Below, piece after piece: positions 8,197 through 17,291 of a stretch of 64,000 bases of DNA (position 1 is its first letter; every line of letters starts with the position of its first letter). The translations under genes and the position numbers were made by a program. The stretch is taken from positions 1 to 64,000 of the forward strand of contig CAMDBI010000004.1 in the NCBI GenBank assembly GCA_945889005.1, written 5' to 3'. Below the pieces are notes generated by a model. It worked only from the letters and a program-made list of their open reading frames with translations, searched no databases and had not been told where the DNA came from. Source of the DNA: Bacteroides fragilis (GTDB lineage Bacteria; Bacteroidota; Bacteroidia; Bacteroidales; DTGW01).

Positions 8197-9630
8197 TTAA
8201 TGACTTCCAGCAATTTTGTTGTCAAGATCTAAACCTTGCCTTTTCAAAATACCAGGAACTTTCAATGCATAAAATGCCAAATATGCAAAACAAATAATAC
8301 CAACAATGTAGCTAAAATGAATATTCGTAAGGTCGGCTATATAACCCTGTAACCAACTTACTATACCGCCTCCCATAATCATCATAATTAAGAAGCTGCT
8401 ACCTTGACTTGTATTCTTTCCAAGTCCTCTGATAGCCAACGCAAAAATACATGGCCATAAGGTGCTGCAAAACAGTCCTACACTTGTAAATGCATAAACG
8501 CTTGTCATTCCAGAAGTTGCCATACCTATGATTAAGGCCGTAATTCCTAAAACTGAGAATATAAATAGCATTCGGGCGGGATTTCCTTTACTTGCCATAT
8601 CGGCAAATATTAGTACCAAAATAATAAGCGAATAAACATAGAATGGAGTTAAATCGTGATTCATAATCTTGTTGACCCCTAAAAACAAGGCAAATGCCAA
8701 GTAGGGCAAAATAAATCGGAATATGCGTTGAAGATTTATTTTGTCGGTAAATGCTTCAACAGCACCGGTCCAACGACCAATCATCAAACTAGCCCAATAT
8801 AACGAAATAAAAGGTGCAATATCTTTTGTTAAAAAACCCATACTTTTTTCCATATAGGCAGGCAAATTACTCGCAGTTGATACTTCGACCCCTACATATA
8901 CGAATATTGCAATCATCCCTAAAACTAATTGAGGATAATGTAAAGCTGATTTTTTTGAGTTGTCTGTTTCAGTTGTTTTTTCAGTTACTATTGAAGGTAT
9001 ATTTGGCAATGAAGAAAATTGCAACAAAATTGCAACAAAAACAAAGGCTCCTCCCAAAGTCAAATAAGGTATTTTTACACTGTCAATACTCATTTCGGTA
9101 TTGCCAGTTGTAACAGCTCCAAAAATTGCAAAACTAACTAAAAGAGGACCTATTGTAGTCCCAATATTATTGATACCTCCGGCCAAAGTTAATCGTTGCG
9201 AACCTGTACTTATTGCACCCATAGAAATTGCCAACGGATTTGCAACAGTTTGTTGCAACGAAAAGCCCAAAGCAACTACAAACAAGCCCGAAAGCATTAA
9301 AGGAAATGATGCAAAATTGGCAGCAGGGTAAAATAACAAAGTGCCTAATGCTGATATGAACAAACCTAAAGTTAAGCCATTCTTGTACCCTATTTTATTT
9401 ACCAAATCTTGTTTTATTAGATATGAAATGCCCATGTAGATTATAGAACCCACAGTATATGCAATATAAAAAGCCAATGAAACCAATTGACTCTCGCCCT
9501 GAGTTAAACTAAAAGTCTTTTTAAATACAGGAATAAGAATATCGTTGCTTGCAGCAACGAAACCCCAGAAGAAAAATACACTGCAAAGCGGAATGAACTG
9601 TCCCCAGTTGGTTTTTGAATGATGTTGCAT
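8197..9630 (-). CDS. FucP-type sugar MFS transporter
   Basis: A 477-residue, 12-helix major facilitator of the fucose/glucose/galactose:H+ symporter family. The N-terminus PLCSVFFFWGFVAASNDILIPVFKK carries the family's FFxWGF and ND motif; the segment LSGLFVVALGFSLQQTVANPL matches the conserved Q-x3-NP helix, and GRWTGA begins the C-terminal half. It probably imports a monosaccharide with protons across the inner membrane. No sugar kinase or isomerase is adjacent, so the substrate is open. The MITE-like element lies about 120 bp upstream of its start. Confidence 0.9.
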   Translation of the reverse strand: MQHHSKTNWGQFIPLCSVFFFWGFVAASNDILIPVFKKTFSLTQGESQLVSLAFYIAYTVGSIIYMGISYLIKQDLVNKIGYKNGLTLGLFISALGTLLFYPAANFASFPLMLSGLFVVALGFSLQQTVANPLAISMGAISTGSQRLTLAGGINNIGTTIGPLLVSFAIFGAVTTGNTEMSIDSVKIPYLTLGGAFVFVAILLQFSSLPNIPSIVTEKTTETDNSKKSALHYPQLVLGMIAIFVYVGVEVSTASNLPAYMEKSMGFLTKDIAPFISLYWASLMIGRWTGAVEAFTDKINLQRIFRFILPYLAFALFLGVNKIMNHDLTPFYVYSLIILVLIFADMASKGNPARMLFIFSVLGITALIIGMATSGMTSVYAFTSVGLFCSTLWPCIFALAIRGLGKNTSQGSSFLIMMIMGGGIVSWLQGYIADLTNIHFSYIVGIICFAYLAFYALKVPGILKRQGLDLDNKIAGSH

Positions 9631-9741
9631 TTATATTTTAAATTAATTTATTCATACCATTTTTCAATTCAAAGTCACCAATTAGACTTAAATCATTATA
9701 AATAGTTCAAATTTTTTTTATATCATCCAAATTTAAATTAT

Positions 9742-9935
9742 AATTTAATATTTAATGTCGTTTAATTAAGAAAAAATAAAACCCCAACCCCTTATGTTTC
9801 GACTACGCTCAACAACCAGGGGCAATAACATTGCAGTACGGCGGTTTTTCCTCCTCGGTTACTGAACTTAGTCGAAGTAAAGGAGGTGCAGGGGATGTTT
9901 AAAAAGCTTAACTAAACGACATTAATTTAATATTT
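9742..9935. mobile_element. MITE-like element, copy 1, with 12-bp flanking repeats
   Basis: The element at 9754-9923 (170 bp) begins AATGTCGTTTAATTAAG and ends CTTAACTAAACGACATT, terminal inverted repeats matching at 16 of 17 positions. Both ends abut the identical 12-mer AATTTAATATTT (9742-9753 and 9924-9935), the pattern of a target-site duplication. The interior has no coding frame; it contains further short inverted segments (TTCGACTA near 9798 and TAGTCGAA near 9868). It fills most of the 390-bp gap between the transporter and the CAP protein. The remainder of that gap shows nothing clear. Confidence 0.7.
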
Positions 9936-10020
9936 TAGAATAAGTTTACAGATTAATGTAGGAAATGAAGGCGACTCTTCGATATTTCTTCGTTTTGACA
10001 ATAACGCAAATGTAGTATAT

Positions 10021-10500
10021 ATGAAATTTTTAGAGTTAGTATTTGTAGTTCTGATTACTATATCAGAATGTAATGTGTATTCGCAACAGGAACTTAGTAC
10101 TAAAGATATGATAGAAATGCTTGATGCAGTAAATCTTTTGCGAATCGAAGGTTGTAAGTGTGGAGATGTTAAAAAGCCAAAAGTACAGAAGCTTATATGG
10201 AACGATAAGCTCGAACAGGCTGCCATAGTGCATGCTGCCGATATGGAAAAGGTCGATAAGCTTTCGCATCAAGGTTCAGATGGTAGCGAGTTTTACCAAC
10301 GTATCGAACGAACAGGTTATGTGGCACGTGCCTCGGGCGAAAATGTTGCATGGAACTTTGTAACAGTTGAAAGTGCCGTTGAGGGCTGGAAAAACAGCAC
10401 AGGTCATTGCAACAACATGACGAGCAAAGAATTTACCGAAATGGGAGCTGCAAAAATTGGTACATACTGGGTGCAGGTATTTGCCGATGGGTTTAAGTAA
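10021..10500 (+). CDS. CAP-domain (SCP-like) secreted protein
   Basis: A 159-residue protein with a short signal peptide (about 1-21, ending NVYSQ) and one CAP/SCP domain. Visible family elements are WNDKLEQAAIVHAADM, the His in KLSHQGSDGSEFYQRIERTGY, SGENVAWN, and the second His in AVEGWKNSTGHCNNMTSKEFTE; the CAP tetrad of two His and two Glu appears complete. Members are extracellular or periplasmic and of varied function. Two cysteine pairs (CKC near 44 and C after GH) might form disulfides. Monocistronic by spacing. Confidence 0.9.
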   Translation: MKFLELVFVVLITISECNVYSQQELSTKDMIEMLDAVNLLRIEGCKCGDVKKPKVQKLIWNDKLEQAAIVHAADMEKVDKLSHQGSDGSEFYQRIERTGYVARASGENVAWNFVTVESAVEGWKNSTGHCNNMTSKEFTEMGAAKIGTYWVQVFADGFK

Positions 10501-10576
10501 TGTGCTTGAATTTTTAAAAAAAACAATTGTTATTTTGTGATTAAATAAAATATCTTTGTTATAAATTCAAAAAGTC

Positions 10577-10753
10577 ATGGGAGTCAAAAGATTAAGTAAT
10601 CTACAAGTTGAATTGCTTAAAATATACTCTACCAATTTGCCGGATGAGCAACTTATGGAAATTAAACTGCTATTGAGCAACTATTTTGCCAATAAAGTTA
10701 CTACAGAAATGGATTTGCTATGGGAGCATACCAATGGAATGAACAAACGATGA
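10577..10753 (+). CDS. Small antitoxin-like protein (58 aa)
   Basis: ATG at 10577 opens a 58-codon gene beginning MGVKRLSNLQVELLKIYS and ending HTNGMNKR. The pattern of SNLQVELLK, then P-x-EQLMEIK and LLSNYFANK, is that of short helical antitoxin-type proteins found before PIN-domain genes in Bacteroidota. The next frame, 12 bases on, is a broken PIN-domain gene, which supports the assignment. It is an orphan now if the toxin is dead. The C-terminus looks short compared with complete homologues, and may itself be cut. Confidence 0.65.
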   Translation: MGVKRLSNLQVELLKIYSTNLPDEQLMEIKLLLSNYFANKVTTEMDLLWEHTNGMNKR

Positions 10754-10765
10754 AGCAATGGGCTA

Positions 10766-10925
10766 ATGGTCATTTCCGTCGATAAAATAGTTGTAGATAC
10801 GAACATTTTTATTACAATTTTAGGTAAAAAGTCGCCTAATAGGTGGATATGTTTTAAAGAATATTGATTTTCCCAAACTAAAAGTATATAATATTGAAGA
10901 ATTCACAAGTCTATTTAATGAATAA
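10766..10925 (+). pseudogene. PIN-domain toxin, internally deleted and frameshifted
   Basis: From ATG 10766 the frame reads MVISVDKIVVDTNIF, the first acidic motif of a PIN ribonuclease, on to SPNRWICFKEY and a TGA at 10865. Another frame from about 10850 reads GYVLKNIDFPKLKVYN and then IEEFTSLFNE with a TAA at 10923-10925, the usual PIN C-terminus. An intact PIN toxin is about 130-140 residues; only about 50 remain, so the middle with the other catalytic acids has been lost together with the frame. The adjacent antitoxin-like gene is its former partner. Confidence 0.7.
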
Positions 10926-10996
10926 TATCACCTTTTTCTCACTAAATTAAATTGTTTCTAAACACCTTCTTTTTGCCAAAATACCCCTTTTATTTT

Positions 10997-11027
10997 TTTG
11001 CTTAAGACCGACTTTTATTTACTTTCG
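10997..11027 (+). promoter_or_regulatory. Bacteroidota-type promoter of nhaD
   Basis: TTTG at 10997-11000 (-33) and TACTTTCG at 11020-11027 (-7, one mismatch to TAnnTTTG) are 19 bp apart, the consensus spacing. Transcription would start near 11031, inside the possible N-terminal extension from the TTG at 10998, which supports ATG 11046 as the true start. Confidence 0.65.
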
Positions 11028-11045
11028 TCACAAAATTTGAACGAT

Positions 11046-12326
11046 ATGATGGAGTTGGTAATATTAGGTTTGTTTGTAATAGGCTATGTGTTTATTGCGC
11101 TTGAGCATAAATTTGAAATAAATAAAACGGCAGTGGCTTTGCTCACTGGTGTTGCTTGCTGGGTAGCCTGGTCGTTTTTTCAGTCAGATCACCATTTGGT
11201 ACTGAGCAAATTGCTCGAGCATGTGGGCGATTTTACCGGTCTTTTGTTTTTTCTTATGGGTGCTATGGTGATAGTAGAGCTTATCGATGCCCACCAAGGT
11301 TTTGAGGTAATAACCGATAAGATCAATACCCGCAACAAACGTAAGTTGCTCATAATTATAAGCATTCTTGCTTTCTTTCTTTCGTCGGTTTTCGACAACC
11401 TTACCACTACCATTATTTTTATAGCATTGATTCGTAAAATTGTTCCCGAAAGACAAGAACGACTGCTTTTTGCTTCATTGATTGTGATTGCTGCTAATGC
11501 CGGTGGAGCTTGGACTCCAATAGGCGACGTAACCACCACCATGTTGTGGATGGGCAACCAGATTACAACCGGTAATATAATAAAGGTGCTTTTTTTCCCG
11601 AGTGTGGTAAGCATGCTTGTTCCCCTTGCTATTGTTTGCTTCAGGGTAAAGGGTAATGTAGACGGTAATGCTGCTGCTTCTGTTATTGGCAGCAAACGTG
11701 TATCGCAAAAAGAAAAGGTACTTGTTTTTTCGTTGGGTATTGGAGCAATACTGTTTGTGCCAGTATTCAAAACCATTACCCACTTGCCGCCTTTTATGGG
11801 GATGCTTCTGGGGGTGGCAGTCATGTGGATAGTAACCGGTTTTATACATAAAGACAAAGAAGAAGAAAAGCAACACCGTTTATCAATTATTGGTGCCATG
11901 CAACGTATGGATTTGGCAAGTGTTTTGTTTTTTCTTGGTATTTTATTGGCAATTGCAGCATTAGAATCGTCTCATATATTAGCATCTATTGCATTTTCGC
12001 TCGACGCGCATGTCGGAGATACCAATATAATAGCTGTAATAATAGGATTGCTTTCGGCAATAGTCGACAATGTGCCTATTGTAGCGGCTTCTATGGGAAT
12101 GTATCCCTTGGAAATATTCCCAACAGACCATACTTTTTGGGAACTACTTGCATTTTGTGCCGGTACAGGAGGGAGTATTTTTATAATAGGTTCGGCAGCA
12201 GGGGTTGCTGCTATGGGTCTCGAGAAAATCGATTTCTTTTGGTATTTAAAGAAAATATCGTGGTTGGCGGCAATTGGCTATTTTGCAGGGATTGCGGTGT
12301 ATATGTTGCAACTGATGATGTTTTAA
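11046..12326 (+). CDS. nhaD: NhaD-type Na+/H+ antiporter
   Basis: A 426-residue inner-membrane antiporter of the ion transporter superfamily. NhaD hallmarks are visible: SSVFDNLTTTIIFIALIRK, the block NAGGAWTPIGDVTTTMLW, and the C-terminal half SAIVDNVPIVAASMGMYP with GTGGSIFIIGSAAGVAAMG. About 11-12 hydrophobic segments span the length. The family exchanges Na+ or Li+ for H+ at alkaline pH. ATG 11046 was chosen over the upstream TTG 10998 because the promoter lies over the latter. It begins a block of ion transport genes. Confidence 0.93.
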   Translation: MMELVILGLFVIGYVFIALEHKFEINKTAVALLTGVACWVAWSFFQSDHHLVLSKLLEHVGDFTGLLFFLMGAMVIVELIDAHQGFEVITDKINTRNKRKLLIIISILAFFLSSVFDNLTTTIIFIALIRKIVPERQERLLFASLIVIAANAGGAWTPIGDVTTTMLWMGNQITTGNIIKVLFFPSVVSMLVPLAIVCFRVKGNVDGNAAASVIGSKRVSQKEKVLVFSLGIGAILFVPVFKTITHLPPFMGMLLGVAVMWIVTGFIHKDKEEEKQHRLSIIGAMQRMDLASVLFFLGILLAIAALESSHILASIAFSLDAHVGDTNIIAVIIGLLSAIVDNVPIVAASMGMYPLEIFPTDHTFWELLAFCAGTGGSIFIIGSAAGVAAMGLEKIDFFWYLKKISWLAAIGYFAGIAVYMLQLMMF

Positions 12327-12330
12327 CTTT

Positions 12331-12360
12331 GATGTCCGATTAAAAACAAATAGATTTCTC
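12331..12360 (-). repeat. Short dispersed repeat, copy 1
   Basis: Read on the minus strand, GAGAAATCT is followed after a short gap by TTTTTAATCGGACA. The same order occurs at 23278-23310 and 24437-24463. It lies between the convergent nhaD and CPA2 antiporter genes. Confidence 0.4.
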
Positions 12361-12387
12361 GGACAATAGTGATTTTTTAATAATTTA

Positions 12388-13605
12388 TCACCCTTGTTCG
12401 AGTACCTCATCGGGAATAGTTTTACCTTCCTCGGTTTTGTATAATACTGAACCCATCATCATTATTGCACTTGTGGTTAATACCACGAAAAAAAGAATAC
12501 CTTCATTGAAAGTCGACAATTGAAGGCTTGAAGGTATTTTGTAAAACAAGAGAATGGTTATGAGTCCGCGGGGCATAAAAAAGAGCTCAGGGAAAATATT
12601 GGTTTTGACAAAAATTTTGAGATAAAGATATCGTACCGAAAGCATTGCAATTACAATGGCGCTACCAACCAATATAACCTCTTTGCTTCCCAAAAGTGCC
12701 AAATTAATCGTAAATCCGAAAAGTATAAAAAAGAAGGTGCGAATGAGAAAAGAACTTTCGGCTGTGATGCTGTGTAGCAATTTGTGGGTGTTTTCTATTT
12801 GGTCGTGAGGAAACAACTTGGTAAGTTTATTGTTTTTGATGCGCTCCCAGTTGGTTATAACCAAACCAAATACCAATATAATTATCAACGAAGGGAGGTT
12901 AATGTATTTGCCCAAAGTATAAAGAAGTATTAGTATTGAAAAAATTAAAAAATACTTAACATTTACTTTTGTATGCGTAAGCAAATACAACAAAGCAAAG
13001 CTTACAATCAATGCAATAATAACTGCCAATACCAAGTTGAAGGCAAAAAATCCTACACTGATAAAACTCAGGGCACTTTCGGCAACAATAAAATTGAAAA
13101 TTAAAATGCCCATAATGTCCGAAAAACTTGCCTCATAAACAAGAAAGTCACGTTTTTGAGTAGTAAGGTGGCTAATACTGGGAATAACAATTGCTCCGCT
13201 AATGACAGACAGCGGAAGTGCATACACGATACTGTTGAGCATTGGCTGGTGCAGCCAAAACCTGATAATTAAAGCCACCGAAAGGGTCGATAAAAACAAA
13301 ACAAAAAGTGCCGAGAAAAATGAATTCTTAATAAGACTGACAGAATTCTTACTATACTTTAAATCTAAACCTGCTTCAAGTATAATCATTATTAATCCGA
13401 CGGTTCCAAGTAATTCGATAACCGATTTGGGCAATTCGAATTCAAAACCCAAATTTGTAACTATCTGTTTGAACAATATGCCCGTCATTAAAAGTAAAAG
13501 AACAGATGGAATCTTTGTTTTTAAACTCAACAACGAAAAGAAGTACGATAAAATAATGATGCCGCAGAGTATAATGATTACAAGATTGGAATTTAAAAAA
13601 TCCAT
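12388..13605 (-). CDS. CPA2-type cation:proton antiporter
   Basis: A 405-residue membrane protein of the monovalent cation:proton antiporter-2 family. The start LGIIILSYFFSLLSLKTKIPSVLLLLMTG-like helix, GLIMIILEAGLDLKYSK, PLSVISGAIVIPSI and YEASFSDIMGILIFNF match the conserved core, including the Glu/Asp residues of the transport site. About 11-12 membrane helices are present and no C-terminal TrkA-N domain, so it is an antiporter without the KefB-type regulatory part. Convergent with nhaD and divergent from the ClC gene. It probably exchanges Na+ or K+ for protons. Confidence 0.88.
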   Translation of the reverse strand: MDFLNSNLVIIILCGIIILSYFFSLLSLKTKIPSVLLLLMTGILFKQIVTNLGFEFELPKSVIELLGTVGLIMIILEAGLDLKYSKNSVSLIKNSFFSALFVLFLSTLSVALIIRFWLHQPMLNSIVYALPLSVISGAIVIPSISHLTTQKRDFLVYEASFSDIMGILIFNFIVAESALSFISVGFFAFNLVLAVIIALIVSFALLYLLTHTKVNVKYFLIFSILILLYTLGKYINLPSLIIILVFGLVITNWERIKNNKLTKLFPHDQIENTHKLLHSITAESSFLIRTFFFILFGFTINLALLGSKEVILVGSAIVIAMLSVRYLYLKIFVKTNIFPELFFMPRGLITILLFYKIPSSLQLSTFNEGILFFVVLTTSAIMMMGSVLYKTEEGKTIPDEVLEQG

Positions 13606-13651
13606 AGATTAAATTTGTTTATAAAAGTACATGTTTTTTAAAATTTGAAGG

Positions 13652-13659
13652 TATTTTTG
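13652..13659 (+). promoter_or_regulatory. -7 element before ClC gene
   Basis: TATTTTTG fits TAnnTTTG. Transcription starting near 13663 leaves a leader of about 29 nt before the TTG start at 13692. No clear -33 TTTG lies at the usual distance. Confidence 0.45.
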
Positions 13660-13691
13660 TTCGTAATTAAGTTTTAGAAATAGCTACTTTA

Positions 13692-15482
13692 TTGAAGAAA
13701 AATTTTTTACAAAAAAGATTAAGTCATATCTGGGCTATAGTTTTACTCTATAAGCTTAAGAATCCCAAAGCTTTTATAGTATTTCAAAGCTTACTTATAG
13801 GTATTTTGACTGGGTTCATTGCCGTATTGCTCAAAAACTTAGTGCATATTACAGGGCGCGAGTTGTATCGCAATGCTACACCAAGCCACCCTCAGTTCTT
13901 ATATTTGGCTTTACCCGGTTTGGGGATTTTGCTAACTGTCTTGTACCTTAGACAATTTGTAAAAGACGATATATCGCACGGCATTAGCAAGGTGTTGAAA
14001 GCCATATCGAAAAAAAACAGTCGAATAAAGTTTCACAATACTTATTCGTCGATTGTGTCAAGTACTCTAACTGTAGGTTTCGGCGGGTCGGTAGGGCTCG
14101 AAGCACCAATTGTATATACCGGTTCTGCTGTAGGTTCCAACATGGGAACTGCTTTTAAGCAAGATTATAAAACCACTACATTGCTGCTAGCATGTGGAGC
14201 AGCAGGAGCAATCGGGGGGATTTTCAAAGCGCCAATTGCTGCAACCATTTTTGCTCTCGAGGTGTTGATGATAGATTTGAGCCTTTGGTCAATAATACCT
14301 TTACTTTTAGCTTCGGTGAGCGGAACCATGGTTTCGTTTTTTCTTATGGGCGATAGTGTAATGTTCAATTTTTCGCAACCCGAATTGTTCGAGAAAAAGA
14401 ACATTGGCTACTATGCTCTACTAGGAATTTTTTGTGGTTTTATTTCGGTTGCATTTATGCGCCAGATGTCTTTTTTTGAGAAAAGAATTGCAAAAATAGT
14501 TTCACCATGGCGGAAAATAGCTTTGGCTACCCTTGTATTGGGCTCGTTGATATTTCTTATGCCACCTCTTTTTGGCGAGGGTTACTTGACATTGCAATTC
14601 TTGCAGGGGAGTCAGCCCGAACAGATAAGCCAACTAATTCAATTCGATTTTTTTAAGCAGAACATAAATACGATTCTTCTTTTTTTATTTATAGTTGTTC
14701 TTTTTAAAGGATTGGCTGTAGCAATAACTACTGGCAGCGGTGGGGTAGGTGGGGTATTTGCACCTGCATTATTTATGGGAGGGGTTACTGGTTATCTGGT
14801 TGGTATGCTGTTAAATAAGATAACGTTTATACATGTTTCGATCAAGAATTTTTCGCTTGTAGGCATGGCAGGAGTTATGGCAGGTATCATGCATGCGCCT
14901 CTTACTGCTATTTTTTTGGTTGCCGAAATTACAGGAGGGTATGGGCTTTTTGTGCCTTTAATAATTACATCGTCAATTAGTTATTTAACGTTGAGGTATT
15001 ATGAGAAAAACTCAATTTATTCTCGAGAACTTGCTCGAAAAGGCGAAGCATTGTCGCACAACAAAGATCATAATATATTAAGATTGCTCGAAATAGATAA
15101 TATTATTGAAAAAGATTGGGTTTCGCTCAAAACATCAGATAGTTTAAGAGAAATAGTAGATGTTTTTAAAAAACACGACCGTAATTTGTTCCCAGTACTA
15201 GGGCGCAATAACGAGCTACTCGGTTTGGTTATGCTCAACGATATTCGTAACAAAATGTTTGACTCTCTACTTCTCGATACTACCTTTGTGATTGACTATT
15301 ATCATCCAGCAAGGGCTACAATTGACTATTCCGATTCGTTTGAAAATATTATGAAACAATTTGACGATACCAAACTATGGAATCTGCCAGTAATTAAGGA
15401 TGGGAAGTTTGAAGGCATACTTTCAAAATCGAAGTTGTATAGCGAATATCGTAAATTAATGGTGCAATTGTCCGACGAATAA
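13692..15482 (+). CDS. ClC-family chloride channel/transporter with CBS domains
   Basis: A 596-residue ClC protein. The ion-path motifs are GGSVGLEAP with the gating Glu at residue 137, GAIGGIFKAPIAA, and GSGGVGGVFAPALFMGG. Two CBS domains follow (about 470-590: DWVSLKTSDSLREIVDVF and ATIDYSDSFENIMKQF), which usually bind adenine nucleotides. The family moves Cl- or exchanges 2 Cl- for H+. The start is TTG at 13692: no in-frame ATG exists nearby, the N-terminus is family-like from here, and the -7 element sits upstream at a fitting distance. It lies among Na+/H+ antiporters. Confidence 0.92.
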   Translation: MKKNFLQKRLSHIWAIVLLYKLKNPKAFIVFQSLLIGILTGFIAVLLKNLVHITGRELYRNATPSHPQFLYLALPGLGILLTVLYLRQFVKDDISHGISKVLKAISKKNSRIKFHNTYSSIVSSTLTVGFGGSVGLEAPIVYTGSAVGSNMGTAFKQDYKTTTLLLACGAAGAIGGIFKAPIAATIFALEVLMIDLSLWSIIPLLLASVSGTMVSFFLMGDSVMFNFSQPELFEKKNIGYYALLGIFCGFISVAFMRQMSFFEKRIAKIVSPWRKIALATLVLGSLIFLMPPLFGEGYLTLQFLQGSQPEQISQLIQFDFFKQNINTILLFLFIVVLFKGLAVAITTGSGGVGGVFAPALFMGGVTGYLVGMLLNKITFIHVSIKNFSLVGMAGVMAGIMHAPLTAIFLVAEITGGYGLFVPLIITSSISYLTLRYYEKNSIYSRELARKGEALSHNKDHNILRLLEIDNIIEKDWVSLKTSDSLREIVDVFKKHDRNLFPVLGRNNELLGLVMLNDIRNKMFDSLLLDTTFVIDYYHPARATIDYSDSFENIMKQFDDTKLWNLPVIKDGKFEGILSKSKLYSEYRKLMVQLSDE

Positions 15483-15486
15483 GCTT

Positions 15487-17280
15487 CTAGGGCTTAATAA
15501 ACCTCGAAATTTTTTGCTCCTCTGAAAATAAAATTGCGGTATTGATAAGTGCTAGATGTGAATATGCTTGCGGAAAATTTCCGAGTAACTGTCGTGATTC
15601 GAAATCAATATCTTCGCTAAACAAACCCAAATGGTTGCTATATGTCAATAGGTTGTCAAAAATCTCTTTTGCCTCTTCTTGTTTTCCAATTTTGAACAAT
15701 GCATCTGTCAGCCAAAAAGTGCAAATTGTAAAGGCAGATTTGGGTTTGCCAAAATCGTCGTTGTTGGTATAGCGATACATTAAGCCGTCGCGGAGCAATG
15801 CTTTTTGAACTGCCTCTACAGTTTTGATATATAAAGGATCTGAAGCTTCGACAAATCCATAGGGTTCCATTAGCAATAACGATGCATCCAACTCATTGTT
15901 GCAATAGGTTTGGCTAAACGATTGAATATCGTCTTTCCATCCATTTTTTAAAACATCTGCTTTTATTTCTTCGGCAATGCTTGCCCATTTTTTCTTGTAA
16001 AATGGTTTGTACAACAAATCGGCAATTTGTGCAGCCCTGTCCATTGCTACCCAGCACATTATTTTTGAGAAAACGAAATGCTTATCGTTGTTGCGAAACT
16101 CCCAAATACCTTTGTCGGCTATAGCCCAACGAGCTTCAACAGTACGTGATATATTGCGCACTATCTCCCACATATCTTCAATTTCGTCTAATGTTCCGGG
16201 AAAAAACCGATAATATTGTAAAATAACATTCTGTATATATCCGAAAATGTCGTTTTGTTGTTGATGAAAAGCCGCATTACCTATTCTTACAGGTTTTGAA
16301 TTTTCGTAGCCCGCGAGTTGCGGTAATTCATACTCGGTCAAATCGCGTTCACCCCTAATACCATACATAATTTGAAAGGTGTCGCTTTTCGATTTTAAAA
16401 TATTTTTAATAAAAACCAAAAAACGCTTGGCAGCATTGTAATGCCCCATTTTAAGAAGTGTTTCGATAGACATGGAAGCATCGCGCAGCCAACAAAAGCG
16501 ATAATCCCAATTTCGGACTTCGCCAATAGTTTCGGGCAAACTTGTTGTCAATGCAGCCAATACTGCTCCACTCTGCTCGAACGACATTGTTTTCAATACC
16601 AATAAGCTTCGTATAATTTCTTCGGTATACAATTTATATTTCTTGCAACGGTTGGTCCAATTGAGCCAATAAACCTTTGTTCGCTGGTATTCGAGATATA
16701 CCCGATTTATATCTATGTCGATCAGTTTTTGGTTGTACGACAACATTAAAAAACAATTCTTGGAGATTGTTATTGGGTGTTCGGCTAACAGTTGGTTGAA
16801 ATTTAAATCGGAATATAAGTACACACAGTTCCTGGGATTATTTTTGGAATATGATCTTATATAATTGTCCTGAAAAGTATGTGCAACTTCTTCGCTTGCA
16901 TAATTAAATACAGGGTAATATTTTACAATTATTTGAGGCTGTCCCGATACATATCGAATGTACCTAAATATTTCTGCTGAAGTGTAATAATCGCCATCGC
17001 TGGTTTTGTAACGAGGCATAAAGTCAATAATTTCGAATGCGCCATGTTTTGATTGAAACTGAGTACACAATATATTTGTTCTATTCAGGTAACTCTGCGA
17101 TATAGTGTAGTTGTTGTCGGTTTCAATGGCAAAATACCCTCCTTTTTCGATGTCTAACAGGCGGCCAAAGATGAAGGGCGAATCGAATTCGGGCAAACAA
17201 AGCCAATCGATGCTTCCTGTTCGCGATATTAATGCGGCACTTCTACCATTGCCAATGGCTCCATAATTGAGATTTTGCAT
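15487..17280 (-). CDS. Glycoside hydrolase family 15 (glucoamylase/trehalase-like)
   Basis: A 597-residue cytosolic enzyme without signal peptide. The N-terminal beta-domain starts YGAIGNGRSAALISRTGSIDWLCLPEFDSP, typical of bacterial GH15; the (alpha/alpha)6 catalytic domain shows NWDYRFCWLRDASMSIE with the first region of the active site and NNELDASLLLMEPYG late in the chain. The family hydrolyses alpha-glucosides such as starch fragments or trehalose by an inverting mechanism. It is 11 bp downstream of the trehalose-6-phosphate synthase/phosphatase gene, so a trehalase role or trehalose/glucan turnover is a reasonable inference. Confidence 0.9.
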   Translation of the reverse strand: MQNLNYGAIGNGRSAALISRTGSIDWLCLPEFDSPFIFGRLLDIEKGGYFAIETDNNYTISQSYLNRTNILCTQFQSKHGAFEIIDFMPRYKTSDGDYYTSAEIFRYIRYVSGQPQIIVKYYPVFNYASEEVAHTFQDNYIRSYSKNNPRNCVYLYSDLNFNQLLAEHPITISKNCFLMLSYNQKLIDIDINRVYLEYQRTKVYWLNWTNRCKKYKLYTEEIIRSLLVLKTMSFEQSGAVLAALTTSLPETIGEVRNWDYRFCWLRDASMSIETLLKMGHYNAAKRFLVFIKNILKSKSDTFQIMYGIRGERDLTEYELPQLAGYENSKPVRIGNAAFHQQQNDIFGYIQNVILQYYRFFPGTLDEIEDMWEIVRNISRTVEARWAIADKGIWEFRNNDKHFVFSKIMCWVAMDRAAQIADLLYKPFYKKKWASIAEEIKADVLKNGWKDDIQSFSQTYCNNELDASLLLMEPYGFVEASDPLYIKTVEAVQKALLRDGLMYRYTNNDDFGKPKSAFTICTFWLTDALFKIGKQEEAKEIFDNLLTYSNHLGLFSEDIDFESRQLLGNFPQAYSHLALINTAILFSEEQKISRFIKP

Positions 17281-17291
17281 GGAATAAACTG

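Noticed and set aside
10998-11045. N-terminal extension of NhaD from TTG 10998
   Set aside because: The -33/-7 promoter overlaps this stretch, and ATG 11046 starts the family-like sequence.
11189-11899. Long minus-strand frame of 236 codons across nhaD
   Set aside because: It is fully antisense to the strongly supported NhaD gene, has Ser/Thr/Ile-rich composition typical of shadow frames and no family resemblance.
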